Shown: positions 26,756-35,551 of the stretch, one piece after another | Position numbering within the stretch: position 1 is the stretch's first letter | How the letters are laid out: each line of letters opens with the position of its first letter | Virus record (IMG/VR): IMGVR_UViG_3300042543_000383 | Coordinates: 1-59,364 of that record | Direction: 5' to 3' (one strand) | From: a virus | Length of the DNA: 59,364 nt | Notes under the pieces: model-generated | Database searches by the model: none | The model's input: the letters and a program-made list of their open reading frames with translations, nothing else | What the model was told of the DNA's origin: nothing | Translations under genes and position numbers: made by a program

Positions 26756-27037
26756 ATGCAGATGGACAGTCGCGACCGAACGTACCCCACCGGGCGAATG
26801 CTTGCCGTGGTGGTCAAGACGATCAGTGATTCAGTGCCCCCGCCGGCCCCACCACCGTTCTTTGGTGCGTGCGAGCGATGCGAGGGCGTTGGCTTCAAGG
26901 AACGCGTTGTGGAGCCCTATAGCGGCCCAATGCTGGCGAGAGAGAAGAAGTGCCGCGTCTGCGATGGCACTGGACTCGCGACACCGGAGCAGAACGAAGC
27001 ATGGCGCGCCGAATTGTCAGCCAAGCAGAGCGCTTGA
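26756..27037 (+). CDS. Zinc-finger protein with two CxxCxGxG motifs
   Basis: A 93-residue protein with CERCEGVG and CRVCDGTG separated by about 27 residues. This is the DnaJ-type cysteine-rich motif, present here as one pair rather than the two pairs of DnaJ. There is no J domain. The next gene repeats the same layout, and the two overlap by 37 bases in different frames. The likely role is zinc-dependent protein binding. Confidence 0.6.
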   Translation: MQMDSRDRTYPTGRMLAVVVKTISDSVPPPAPPPFFGACERCEGVGFKERVVEPYSGPMLAREKKCRVCDGTGLATPEQNEAWRAELSAKQSA

Positions 27038-27204
27038 CGCATTGCTGCCCGGCTTGCTGCGGACTCGGCAAGACAGAGCACGTCGAAGAAGGCGGACTCG
27101 ACATCACGTACCACATCCAACTTTGCGACACCTGCTGGGGCGCTGGGCGCGTCACTGAGAAGCGGATGCGCAAGTACTGGAACGACACCCCCGCAACAGC
27201 CTGA
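27001..27204 (+). CDS. Second small zinc-finger protein, DnaJ-type motif
   Basis: The product is 67 residues from ATG 27001. It contains CPACCGLG and CDTCWGAG with about 25 residues between, so it has the same arrangement as the preceding protein. A short basic C-terminus follows. The two proteins together would supply the four CxxCxGxG motifs of a DnaJ zinc domain. The start could be later, and the gene is small. Confidence 0.55.
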   Translation: MARRIVSQAERLTHCCPACCGLGKTEHVEEGGLDITYHIQLCDTCWGAGRVTEKRMRKYWNDTPATA

Positions 27205-27278
27205 GCGCTGCTGACGACAATTCAAACCCATCGATTGCTGGGCCCCGTCACCGGTGCGCCTGAACGGAGAACTACGCC

Positions 27279-27719
27279 ATGTCTATGTCGAACACTTCGG
27301 AGAACAACCTTCTCCTCCTCCTCTTCAACAACACCAACTGGGCAAACCTTGGTGATGCGACGGGGCTCCGAAGTTCCACCACCGCCGGGTCGTTCCACAT
27401 CTCGCTGCATACCGCAGACCCCGGCGAGGCTGGCTCCCAGACCACCAGCGAGATCAGCTACACCGGGTATAGCCGCGTTGCTGTCGCTCGCAGCGGTTCC
27501 GGCTTCACCGTCACCGGCGCATCAGTGAGCAACGCTGCTGCCGTCACGTTCGGAGCCTGCACCGCGGGCAGCGGAACTGCGACTCACTTCAGCATCGGCC
27601 GAGACGCTTCGGGCACTGGTGAAATCATCATCAGCGGCGCGCTCTCGGCGAGCCTCGCGATCTCTGCGGGTATTACTCCACAATTCGCTATCGGGCAGAT
27701 GACCGCCACGGCCGACTGA
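27279..27719 (+). CDS. Virion-associated / fibre-attachment protein
   Basis: A 146-residue protein after a CGGAGAAC ribosome site. Its sequence (FHISLHTADPGEAGSQTTSEISYTGYSRVAVAR) is a recurrent phage domain usually found next to tail-fibre genes. The rest is Ser/Thr/Gly-rich beta. It is likely a structural component of the fibre assembly; the exact role is unknown. Confidence 0.6.
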   Translation: MSMSNTSENNLLLLLFNNTNWANLGDATGLRSSTTAGSFHISLHTADPGEAGSQTTSEISYTGYSRVAVARSGSGFTVTGASVSNAAAVTFGACTAGSGTATHFSIGRDASGTGEIIISGALSASLAISAGITPQFAIGQMTATAD

Positions 27720-27779
27720 CCGTGAAGGTGTTCGAGGTGGCTTCAGAGCAGGAACGTATTCGGACGGAGTCCTAATCAG

Positions 27780-28229
27780 ATGGCAGACAATGTTGGATAC
27801 AGCCCTGGCTCTGGGGCCACCATCGCATCGGATGACATTGGTGGCATTCAGCACCAGCGCGTCAAGATCACACTGGGCGCTGATGGTGTGTCGAACGGCG
27901 ACGTCAGCGAAGCGAACCCGATGCCCGTCATGGGTGAGGGCGAGCTTGTCGAGTCGCTCTTCGCGATTCGCTCGGCGCTCGAAGTCCTCGCGCGCAACAC
28001 CGGGCAGGCATACCCAGACACCGCGGGCCGCTTGCGTGTCGCGATTGACTCAATCAGCTCCGCGCTCACCCTAGCGACCATCACCACCGTCGGCACTGTC
28101 ACCACGGTTACGACCGTGACGACGATGACAAACCAGGTGAACGTGGGCGGCTACTCGGCGGCGCCGCAAATCCAGGCTCTCACGCAAATCGGGGCGGAGT
28201 CGCTCCGTCGAAATATCTCGGTGACCTAA
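27780..28229 (+). CDS. Fibre-region structural protein, unknown
   Basis: The 149-residue product begins with ATIASDDIGGIQHQRVKITLGADG, a phrase seen in many phage proteins located before tail fibres. The middle is helical (VESLFAIRSALEVLAR), followed by a Thr/Val-rich stretch (TTVGTVTTVTTVTTMT). Its stop overlaps the next start (TAATG). Confidence 0.55.
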   Translation: MADNVGYSPGSGATIASDDIGGIQHQRVKITLGADGVSNGDVSEANPMPVMGEGELVESLFAIRSALEVLARNTGQAYPDTAGRLRVAIDSISSALTLATITTVGTVTTVTTVTTMTNQVNVGGYSAAPQIQALTQIGAESLRRNISVT

Positions 28230-29665
28230 TGGCGACCACGAACGGCAACCGCAAGATCCTCGACCTCAAGCGCTGGGAGATGTGCGCGCCCGCACCCGTC
28301 GCAACGGCCGCGGCGCACTTCATCGCAAGCTCGCGCTGCTACCGACAGCAGCAACTGCTCGTGACGTCCAACACCGTTGCGTACCTGTACGCGCCGCTCG
28401 AAGACGGCTTCGTGCAGGTGCCCAGCCCGGCGCTCGCTGGCACCTTTGGCGCTGGTGCAACCGGCTGCGGCGTTTCGTGGACGACCGGCTCAACCATCGG
28501 CGCCGCCTCGCTCACTGCGACCGCTGGCACGACAACCAGCATCACAACGAACCAGACGCTGGCGCGCGACCTCCGCGGTTACAGTGTGCACATCCTTGCC
28601 GGCCCGAACGCTGGCGAGACGAAGACGATCGCGTCCAACACCATCGGCGCCAACGCCGTCATTACGTTCACCGCTGCAAGCGGTGTCGCGTTCTCGGCGT
28701 CGACGGTGTACCGCATCATCGCTCCCAAGTTCTTCGTGCTCGGCGCGGGCACGCTCGCGGCGGGCTCGTTCAAATCCTACGACTTCGCCACCAACACTTG
28801 GACGACCTGCACCATCACCGGTCTGCCGGCCACCATCGGTACCGACGCGAAGCTCATCTCGACGCCGGGATGGCTGGACGATACATACAATGCTTTCGCG
28901 ACTGGAACCGCGACGGCTGGCGGCGCTAGCACGCTGACCAACAGCGCGAAAACCTGGGCCACGAACCAGTGGGCCAACTATCAGATCCGCATCACTGCGG
29001 GCACCGGGGCTGGCCAGATCCGCACGATCGCCAGCAACACCGGCACGGTCATTACCACCAGCGCGGCCTGGACGACGAACCCCGACGCGACGAGCCAGTA
29101 CTCAATCGAGGGGAACGACAACTTCCTCTACTTGATGGGCAACAACGCCGTCACGATGTACCGCTACGACATCGCGGCCAACACATGGTCGACGCTGGCA
29201 CCTGGTGTTGCCCGTGGCGGCGCGCCCGGCGCTGGCATGTCGGGACACTGGGTGCACTCTGCACCAGAGGCGGACTGGACCAACGAAAGCGCCATCCAGA
29301 ACGGGCGCTACATCTACTCGTTCCGTGGGGCAGGTGGCGCGCTCATCGACCGCTACGACATCGCGGCAAACACCTGGGCAGCAATCACCTACAGCCCAGC
29401 AACGGAAACGCTCACCACTGGCACGAAGTACACCCGCGTTGATGGTGCACTCTACATCCAGAAGGACGCGACGGGCCGGTGGTTTCGGTACAACTTTGCG
29501 ACCAATGAAATGGATGGGTGGGGCACCATGCTCTACCCCAACGGTGCGGCCATTGTCGGGGACACCGCGTTTTTTGCGAACTTCGAAGATGGTGCGACCA
29601 AGATCTCGTTCGTGTACATCATCCTCAACACCTCCCAGGTGATGCTGCGGCAGATGATCATCTGA
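28229..29665 (+). CDS. Kelch-like repeat tail protein
   Basis: A 478-residue protein. Repeats include TNTWTTCTITGLPATIG, YRYDIAANTWSTLAPG and DRYDIAANTWAAITYS, the kelch-like YD.ATNTW pattern, suggesting a beta-propeller. Two internal copies of an AGPNAGETKTIASNT / AGTGAGQIRTIASNT loop add a repeated beta module. It is probably a fibre or adhesin that binds host surface glycans. Confidence 0.65.
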   Translation: MATTNGNRKILDLKRWEMCAPAPVATAAAHFIASSRCYRQQQLLVTSNTVAYLYAPLEDGFVQVPSPALAGTFGAGATGCGVSWTTGSTIGAASLTATAGTTTSITTNQTLARDLRGYSVHILAGPNAGETKTIASNTIGANAVITFTAASGVAFSASTVYRIIAPKFFVLGAGTLAAGSFKSYDFATNTWTTCTITGLPATIGTDAKLISTPGWLDDTYNAFATGTATAGGASTLTNSAKTWATNQWANYQIRITAGTGAGQIRTIASNTGTVITTSAAWTTNPDATSQYSIEGNDNFLYLMGNNAVTMYRYDIAANTWSTLAPGVARGGAPGAGMSGHWVHSAPEADWTNESAIQNGRYIYSFRGAGGALIDRYDIAANTWAAITYSPATETLTTGTKYTRVDGALYIQKDATGRWFRYNFATNEMDGWGTMLYPNGAAIVGDTAFFANFEDGATKISFVYIILNTSQVMLRQMII

Positions 29666-29687
29666 GCGAAGAGGGGAGAGCGCCTAA

Positions 29688-31736
29688 ATGTTTCTGTCGC
29701 TTCTCGGCGCTCTCCCTTTCCCGCAGAGCGTCAATTGGTCCGGCTCGTGGGTCGCAAACTACAGTGCCTCGCCTTGGCCTGGCCAGCAAACGAAGGGGCC
29801 GTCTTCCGGAAGGGATCTGTCAGAGGGTACCAACCCACCCGGCACTGGACCCACCCAAAACGGATACACCCCAGCATCCTTCGATGGCACGAATGACGTC
29901 CTCGCTACGGGCGTATCATTCACGTCGGGCTACTACCTAGAAGACTTCTTTTCTTCGACGGGTTGGACAGCGCACTTCGTCGTCAAGTTCGGCTCGCTCG
30001 CGGCGGACAACAACTTCTATGACGAGCCGGCGCTCGTAGCGCAGGACGGCTCTAGCGTTGTAGGCATCACTGCGTCAGCAAGCGGTGTCAGAGCGCACCA
30101 GTACAGCACTGGGTTCCCGGACTACACGCCATACGTGGCTGTCGGCACAACCGACTATCACGTCGTCCAAGTGCGCTGGAGCAGTGCCAGCGGTCTGCTT
30201 GAGATCCGTGTAGATGGTGGAGCATGGTCGAGCGTTTCGATGCCCGACATGTTCAGCGCGCCGACTCGCGCACTGCGCATCGGCTCGAACTACAACGCCG
30301 CGGCGTTTTTGGATGCGGACTTCCTTGAGATCCGCTTCCGCGCCCAGACGTCGACCGATACCGAACTCGACGATCTCTACGACTACGCAGTAGCCACATA
30401 TGCGCTTGGTGGCGTCAGTGCCATCTCTGGAACCGCGAGCCTCACACTCGCCACCGGCACATCGGTCCTCACTGGCACCGGCGCCCTGGTCGGCAGCGGG
30501 ACCGCGACCCTTGCCACTGGTACGAGCACCCTAACCGGTGTTGGTGGCCTTGTTGGCTCTGCGCCCATCGTCCTCGCGACGGGCACGTCGACTCTCCGTG
30601 GCACTGGCGCGCTCGTAGGCTCGGCGTCTTGTACGCTGACCAACGGGACCTGCACGCTGACGGGCACCGGCGCAGCCGTTGGCTCCGCCTCGCTCACGCT
30701 TGCAACGGGCACGTCCACCCTCGCTGGTGTTGCGGCCATCGCCGGGTCGGCGTCGCTGGCCCTTACCACCGGAACGTCCACTCTCCGTGGCACTGGGGCA
30801 CTGGTCGGCTCCGCAAGCGCCACGCTTGCCACCGGCACCTCTACCCTGACGGGCAGCGGGGCGCTGACTGGTTCAGCCTCCGTAACGCTCGCCACCGGCA
30901 CCTCCGCACTCACCGGGGTTGCGGCTTGCGTCGGCTCTGCCTCGCTCGCGCTCACCACCGGGACCAGTACCCTTCTGGGCACTGGCGCCATGGTGGGGTC
31001 TGCCCCGCTCTCGCTGACGACGACGGGCGACCTGACCGATGCGTCGTCCGGCTTCTCGTACATCAGCGGGTCGGCAACCATCACCCTGTCGGCAAGCGCA
31101 ACGCTTGCTGCCCAGGGCGCTCTGGTTGGCTCCGCAAGCCTCGCGCTTGCCACCGGGACGAGCACCCTAAGGGGAACGGCAAACGCCCAGGGAAGCGCGA
31201 CAGCGAGCCTTGCCGCGTCTGCTACGGCCACCGGGACAGGGGCGCTATCTGGGACTGCCCCCGTCGTCCTGACGTGCTCCGCGACACCGCGAGGCACGGG
31301 CGCACTGGTTGGGTCAAGCTCCCTGGCTGTAGCGGCAACCGCTACGGGTCGGATGCTTGCGGCCATCGCCGGCTCGGTGTCATTCAGCCTTGGCGCCAAC
31401 GGCACCATCGTCGCCACCGGAGGCCTGCAAGGCCTTGCCCTGGTTGCGCTGTCGACGTCCGGGACTCCGACCGGGGTTGCGTCTGCGGCAGGCACCGGAA
31501 CGCTGACGCTTGGGGCCAGCGCATTGCTTGGCGCAACCGTCACCGCAAGTGGCAGCGCTGCACTGGCACTGTCACTCACCGGAACGCTTGGTGTCGTCAC
31601 TGAGGACGTTATCCCAGGCGGGCCATACACCACGCGACTCGCCGGCAACTTCATCGGCGTGACTCGTCCGGTGTCGGACGAGAGGGCATCGACCCGAATC
31701 GTCGCATCACAAGTCGCAAGGACGAGGCGCCCATGA
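29688..31736 (+). CDS. LamG-like fibre protein with about 19 tandem repeats
   Basis: The 682-residue product has an N-terminal concanavalin/LamG-type domain (residues about 60-235, including ALRIGSNYNAAAFLDADFLEIRF). From residue about 242 it runs into about 19 tandem units of 20-21 residues, with a core like GSASLTLATGTSTLTGTGALV. The first nine are highly similar and the later ones diverge. The pattern suggests a long beta-helical or beta-solenoid shaft. Copy number may change by recombination. Confidence 0.7.
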   Translation: MFLSLLGALPFPQSVNWSGSWVANYSASPWPGQQTKGPSSGRDLSEGTNPPGTGPTQNGYTPASFDGTNDVLATGVSFTSGYYLEDFFSSTGWTAHFVVKFGSLAADNNFYDEPALVAQDGSSVVGITASASGVRAHQYSTGFPDYTPYVAVGTTDYHVVQVRWSSASGLLEIRVDGGAWSSVSMPDMFSAPTRALRIGSNYNAAAFLDADFLEIRFRAQTSTDTELDDLYDYAVATYALGGVSAISGTASLTLATGTSVLTGTGALVGSGTATLATGTSTLTGVGGLVGSAPIVLATGTSTLRGTGALVGSASCTLTNGTCTLTGTGAAVGSASLTLATGTSTLAGVAAIAGSASLALTTGTSTLRGTGALVGSASATLATGTSTLTGSGALTGSASVTLATGTSALTGVAACVGSASLALTTGTSTLLGTGAMVGSAPLSLTTTGDLTDASSGFSYISGSATITLSASATLAAQGALVGSASLALATGTSTLRGTANAQGSATASLAASATATGTGALSGTAPVVLTCSATPRGTGALVGSSSLAVAATATGRMLAAIAGSVSFSLGANGTIVATGGLQGLALVALSTSGTPTGVASAAGTGTLTLGASALLGATVTASGSAALALSLTGTLGVVTEDVIPGGPYTTRLAGNFIGVTRPVSDERASTRIVASQVARTRRP

Positions 31737-32056
31737 GCCGATTCGACATCAAGCGCAATGACAGGTTGCCGGCCATCTCGGTCTTTCTGGAGGCCGGCAA
31801 CGCTGCCATCGATCTCACCTCTTGCACCGTCCGGTTCCTCATGACCAGCGAGGCGACTGGGGTACTGAAGGTGGATGGCGCAGCGACCGTGCTGAGCGCC
31901 TCGACTGGCAAGGTCTCCTACGAATGGGGCGCGACGGACACTGACACCTCGGGAGTCTACCGCGCGGAATGGGAGGTCACGTTCCCAGGTGGCAAGACAC
32001 GCACTGTCCCATCGAAGGGCTACGACACCGTCGAAGTCCACGATGACTTGGATTGA
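31733..32056 (+). CDS. BppU-N-like fibre-base protein
   Basis: A 107-residue Ig-like protein overlapping the repeat fibre by 4 bases. The pattern DIKRNDRLPAISVFLEAGNAAIDLTSCTVRFLM, then TSGVYRAEWEVTFPGGKTRTVP, matches the N-terminal domain of upper baseplate protein BppU and related phage proteins. It may connect fibres to the baseplate. Confidence 0.6.
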   Translation: MSRFDIKRNDRLPAISVFLEAGNAAIDLTSCTVRFLMTSEATGVLKVDGAATVLSASTGKVSYEWGATDTDTSGVYRAEWEVTFPGGKTRTVPSKGYDTVEVHDDLD

Positions 32057-32061
32057 CACCG

Positions 32062-32358
32062 ATGGCTGACGAAGACGGGAAGGCTCGCCGCCTATCGTTC
32101 CGCAACCGGCGCATCAACCCGAGCGTAGGCGCCGAGTCACCAGATGTTCCGGCCGTTCTTGAGCCGGGCACACTCGCCGCGTTTATCCGCCCGCTTCGGT
32201 GGGTTCAGATCTACGCACTCGACGATTGGTGCACGAAGGTTTGGTGGCGAGAGGCCATCGTCGATGCGGACATCCGAGGTCTTCTCCAGTGGAACCGTGA
32301 AGCGATGACGTGGGGTCTGACCGATGCGGGTCGCAAGGCCATTCGTGACGTGAACTGA
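32062..32358 (+). CDS. Small hypothetical protein
   Basis: A 98-residue product from ATG 32062, 5 bases after the preceding stop. It is tryptophan-rich in the centre (LRWVQIYALDDWCTKVWWREAI) and lacks a membrane segment. It lies just before the endolysin gene. No family is recognised. Confidence 0.5.
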   Translation: MADEDGKARRLSFRNRRINPSVGAESPDVPAVLEPGTLAAFIRPLRWVQIYALDDWCTKVWWREAIVDADIRGLLQWNREAMTWGLTDAGRKAIRDVN

Positions 32359-32370
32359 AGGAGCGGGTCA

Positions 32371-33396
32371 ATGCGCGCAGTGGTACGAGCAACGTTCCCT
32401 GGTTGGTCGGCGGAGTTGGAAGGTGCGGTTCCGTACTTCTACCTCGACATCATCGGCAAGGTGACGATTGCCATCGGCAACCTCGTAGACCCTGTCGAGT
32501 TGGCGCTTGATCTCCCGCTCATCAACAAGCACACCGGCAAGCTCGCATCGCGTTCGGAGATCCGCGCCGAGTGGCAGTTGGTCAAGAGCCACCCAAAGCT
32601 CGCGCAGTGGGGGCATAGGCCAGCGGCAGACATCACCAATCTTCGCCTTCCCGATGATGGGGTGGTTGAGTTCCTCCAGCGGATCGCATCGCGCTTCTGG
32701 GGCGAGCTTCGGGGGCGCTTCCCGCACATCGACGATTGGAGCGCAGACGCCCAACTGGCGACACTGAGCATGGCATGGGCTTGCGGGACGGGATTCAACT
32801 TCCCCGTCCTCGTCCGGATGCTCAACAAGCCAGACTTCTCCGCGGCCTCGTACAACTGCCACATCAACACGGATGGCGCAGACCGAAGGCCCGGCACCTC
32901 CGACGACAACCATGGCGTTGTCCCGAGGAACCACCGGAACAAGATCCTCTACCGCAACGCCGCCGTTGTCGCGAAACTCGACCTCGACCCGGAGCGGCTC
33001 TACTACCCCGAAATACTCTGGCCGGACCTCTCGCCATTCGTCATCTACGCCACGGAAGCGGAGTCGCTACGCGCCGCACGGGCCGAGATGAAGGCAGAGC
33101 ACTTCCGGGCAGCGCAAGCGCGTCTGAAGGCCGCTGGGTTCGACCCTGGCCCCATCGATGGCGTCTTTGGGAAACGCTCGCAAGCCGCACTCAGTGCTGC
33201 CGGCGGGGACAACATCGACACCTGGGCCGCGCTCTGGCAGACGACCCGAGGGCCTGAATACGAAGGGTCCGACGTACCCATCACCATCGAACTCGATGGC
33301 CCGCTTGGTACGAGCAAGGGCATCGTCGACTGGACGCTTGATGCGCGACGAAGAGAGCAATCGGGCAACGACGACCCGCCACCGGAGGCTGCATGA
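32371..33396 (+). CDS. Endolysin: T4-lysozyme-type domain plus peptidoglycan-binding domain
   Basis: The 341-residue product carries Glu17, Asp26 and Thr32 in ELEGAVPYFYLDIIGKVTIA. That spacing (9 then 6) equals the catalytic triad spacing of T4 lysozyme and GH24 enzymes. A later WACGTGFNFPVLVRML segment is consistent with the lobe of such enzymes. Residues about 245-272 (ARLKAAGFDPGPIDGVFGKRSQ) form a PG_binding_1 motif. It would cleave peptidoglycan glycan strands at lysis. No signal peptide is seen, so it should need a holin. Confidence 0.75.
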   Translation: MRAVVRATFPGWSAELEGAVPYFYLDIIGKVTIAIGNLVDPVELALDLPLINKHTGKLASRSEIRAEWQLVKSHPKLAQWGHRPAADITNLRLPDDGVVEFLQRIASRFWGELRGRFPHIDDWSADAQLATLSMAWACGTGFNFPVLVRMLNKPDFSAASYNCHINTDGADRRPGTSDDNHGVVPRNHRNKILYRNAAVVAKLDLDPERLYYPEILWPDLSPFVIYATEAESLRAARAEMKAEHFRAAQARLKAAGFDPGPIDGVFGKRSQAALSAAGGDNIDTWAALWQTTRGPEYEGSDVPITIELDGPLGTSKGIVDWTLDARRREQSGNDDPPPEAA

Positions 33397-33737
33397 TTCG
33401 GGAAACCATCGCGGTGCTCGGTGTTGTCTACAACATCATCAAGGCTGACCTCGCATCCAACGATGAAGGCGAGATGGATGCCGACTCTTGCGAGATCCGC
33501 GTAGCCAGCAGCGCAACGCCGCCGCGCTACTGGTCCATCGTCAGGCACGAGATCGGTCATGCCGCTTGGCACGAGTCGGGCGCCGGTCTCGTGATGCGCC
33601 AAGACTTCGGCATGTCGGACGAGACCGCCCGCAAGGCGGAAGAGATCGTGATGTCTGTCTTTCTCCCAACCTTCTGCGATGCACTTGAGCGGAAGGGACT
33701 CCTGTCTCCCATGGTGCTTCAGGAGTACGAGCAATGA
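33393..33737 (+). CDS. Small zinc metallopeptidase-like protein (HEIGH)
   Basis: A 114-residue protein overlapping the endolysin gene. It carries HEIGH at residues 52-56, the HExxH zinc-binding motif. A third ligand may be a Glu in ARKAEEIVMSVF about 23 residues later, by analogy with gluzincins. It is small for a complete peptidase, and its target is unknown. It is coupled to the phosphoesterase by a 4-base overlap. Confidence 0.55.
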   Translation: MIRETIAVLGVVYNIIKADLASNDEGEMDADSCEIRVASSATPPRYWSIVRHEIGHAAWHESGAGLVMRQDFGMSDETARKAEEIVMSVFLPTFCDALERKGLLSPMVLQEYEQ

Positions 33738-35110
33738 GCGGCGTTGTCAGTCGGTGGACAGAGCAGAACATCGACATCCTCATCGCATGCGTTCGTGGCG
33801 CAAAGACCATGGGCGAGGCGCTCATTCATGCGTCAGCAGCCCTTGGCTTTGAGGTGACGTTCCCCGGTGCGGCCGGTGCGCTTCGCAGGTCTCGCAAGCT
33901 TCGCATTGGATCGCTGCTCGGAAAACTGCCGACGCAGACCGATGAAGACGGCCCGCCTACGCTGCCGTCCGTCCGAGCCCCTGAGCAACTGGACCCGGAG
34001 TCCACGGTTGAGCTTGCAGCCTTCCGAGCCAGGCAAGCGGCGCGGCAGAGCGTTGCGCCGATGGCTTTCGTCCCGACGCCTCCGCCGAAGGAAGAGAAGC
34101 CCAAGCGAGAGCCCACCGTCGAAGACGACTTGGCGCTTCATCGGGCCAAGATTCGCATCTCGGATCTTGAGGATGCCAAGAAGCGTCTGCTGAAGGAACT
34201 CGACGACCACAAGGACCAGATCGCGGTGATGCGCGACCTGCGCAGCGCTCGCCCGATGGGGCCGGTGACGGCAGCCAAGAAGGTGGGCGGCAAACAGCGA
34301 ACCGGAACCCCGGTGATGCTCTGCTCCGACTGGCACATCGAGGAGCCCGTCGACCCGGCCAAGGTCAACGGCATCAACGAGTACAACCTCGACATCGCCG
34401 CGCGCTGCATCAACGACCTCGCGGACGGCTTCGAGTGGATGATGCGCGACACCCGCTACGACTGCCGATCTGCGGTAGTGTGGCTCGGGGGTGACCTCTT
34501 CAGTGGATACATTCACGAAGAACTGACCGAGGGTAACTTCCTCTCACCGACGCAAGCGGTGCTCTGGCTGCAAGACCGCATCGAGGCGATGCTGAGGAAG
34601 ATCGCGGCGACCTGCCCGAACCTCGAACGCATCATCGTTCCTTGCAACGATGGCAACCATGGGCGGATGACGCACAAGATCCGAGTCAGCACTCGGACAG
34701 CGAACAGCCTCGAATGGTTGATGTACCAGAACCTCGCGGTTCGGATGCGAGACGATCCTCGCTTCGAGTTCCAGATTGCCGAAGGGGAGTGGACGTTCCT
34801 CGACCTGTACGGCGACAAGCTCGCCTTCACCCATGGCGACTCGTTCAGCTACGGCGGCGGCGTCGGAGGCATCTCTATCCCCATCCGCCGCGGCGTTGCT
34901 CGGCAGTTCGCTGGGCAGAAGATCGCCAAGGTTTGCATGGGGCACTTCCACCAGCGCCAAGACTTCGGCGACATCGCGGTGAATGGCAGCTTGATAGGCC
35001 CAGGGCCCTACTCGATGCGCATCCACGCAGCTCCAGAGCCGCGACAGCAACACTGGTTCCTCTGGGACAGTGAACGCGGGCAGGCATTGAGCGCTCCCAT
35101 GTGGCTTTGA
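33734..35110 (+). CDS. Calcineurin-like metallophosphoesterase with N-terminal HTH-like region
   Basis: The 458-residue product has the full two-metal phosphoesterase series: SDWH near residue 198, GGDL near 252, DGNHGR near 304, THGDS near 364 and GHFHQ near 401. The N-terminal 60 residues (WTEQNIDILIACVRGAKTMGEALI) resemble a helix-turn-helix, followed by a charged linker. Related phage proteins occur near packaging or late genes. A nuclease or phosphatase activity on DNA is plausible. Confidence 0.85.
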   Translation: MSGVVSRWTEQNIDILIACVRGAKTMGEALIHASAALGFEVTFPGAAGALRRSRKLRIGSLLGKLPTQTDEDGPPTLPSVRAPEQLDPESTVELAAFRARQAARQSVAPMAFVPTPPPKEEKPKREPTVEDDLALHRAKIRISDLEDAKKRLLKELDDHKDQIAVMRDLRSARPMGPVTAAKKVGGKQRTGTPVMLCSDWHIEEPVDPAKVNGINEYNLDIAARCINDLADGFEWMMRDTRYDCRSAVVWLGGDLFSGYIHEELTEGNFLSPTQAVLWLQDRIEAMLRKIAATCPNLERIIVPCNDGNHGRMTHKIRVSTRTANSLEWLMYQNLAVRMRDDPRFEFQIAEGEWTFLDLYGDKLAFTHGDSFSYGGGVGGISIPIRRGVARQFAGQKIAKVCMGHFHQRQDFGDIAVNGSLIGPGPYSMRIHAAPEPRQQHWFLWDSERGQALSAPMWL

Positions 35111-35126
35111 TTCTCACGAGACAAGA

Positions 35127-35429
35127 ATGACCCTCACCACCCTCCGCCCCGCATTCCTTCGCACCTCCCCAGATGGATCTTGGGGCATCATCGACTCCTT
35201 CACCGACGCCCAAGGCATATCGTTCGACTGTCCCTGCTGCGGCAAGAAGCATCGAATCGTCTGCTGGTTTGACGACCGAGGAACCCCGAGCGCAATCGCG
35301 GCAGACCGTGGGAGGTGGGTTGCGTCCGGTAGCGGACTCGCAGACCTGACGTTGTCCCCATCGATCCACTTGCTCGGCGGTTGCGCTTGGCAGGGGAGTG
35401 TTACCAACGGCGAGGTCACTTCCGCGTAA
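35127..35429 (+). CDS. Small zinc-ribbon phage protein (DUF6527-like)
   Basis: A 100-residue protein with CPCCGKKH near residue 35, followed by RWVASGSGLADLTLSPSIHLLGGCAWQG. The Trp/Pro/Cys spacing resembles a family of small phage proteins often listed as DUF6527. It is the last gene of the + strand module and is followed by a strong terminator. Function unknown. Confidence 0.6.
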   Translation: MTLTTLRPAFLRTSPDGSWGIIDSFTDAQGISFDCPCCGKKHRIVCWFDDRGTPSAIAADRGRWVASGSGLADLTLSPSIHLLGGCAWQGSVTNGEVTSA

Positions 35430-35465
35430 GACTTTCAGCGCGCATCGTCCAGCGCACAAAACAAG

Positions 35466-35499
35466 AAGGCCGCAGGCTCCGAGAGGGGTCTGCGGCCTT
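35466..35499. terminator. Bidirectional terminator between convergent modules
   Basis: A perfect 10-bp stem (AAGGCCGCAG with CTGCGGCCTT) is preceded by an A-rich stretch and followed by CAGCTATTTTG. It sits between the end of the + structural module (35429) and the end of the - strand gene at 35552, so it can stop transcription from both sides. Confidence 0.8.
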
Positions 35500-35551
35500 C
35501 AGCTATTTTGTCTTTGGCTTGAACTGGCCCGCGGGCCAATCATCGCAATCG

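Noticed and set aside
30410-31600. Tandem DNA repeats as a CRISPR array
   Set aside because: Repeats are contiguous and in frame within one long fibre gene, with no unique spacers.
17788-31736. Diversity-generating retroelement acting on fibre genes
   Set aside because: No reverse transcriptase motif and no template/variable repeat pair were seen; paralogue divergence is spread along the genes.
30383-32059. Long - strand ORF of 558 codons opposite the repeat fibre
   Set aside because: Antisense of the repetitive + strand gene; its Val/Pro repeats simply mirror the fibre repeats.
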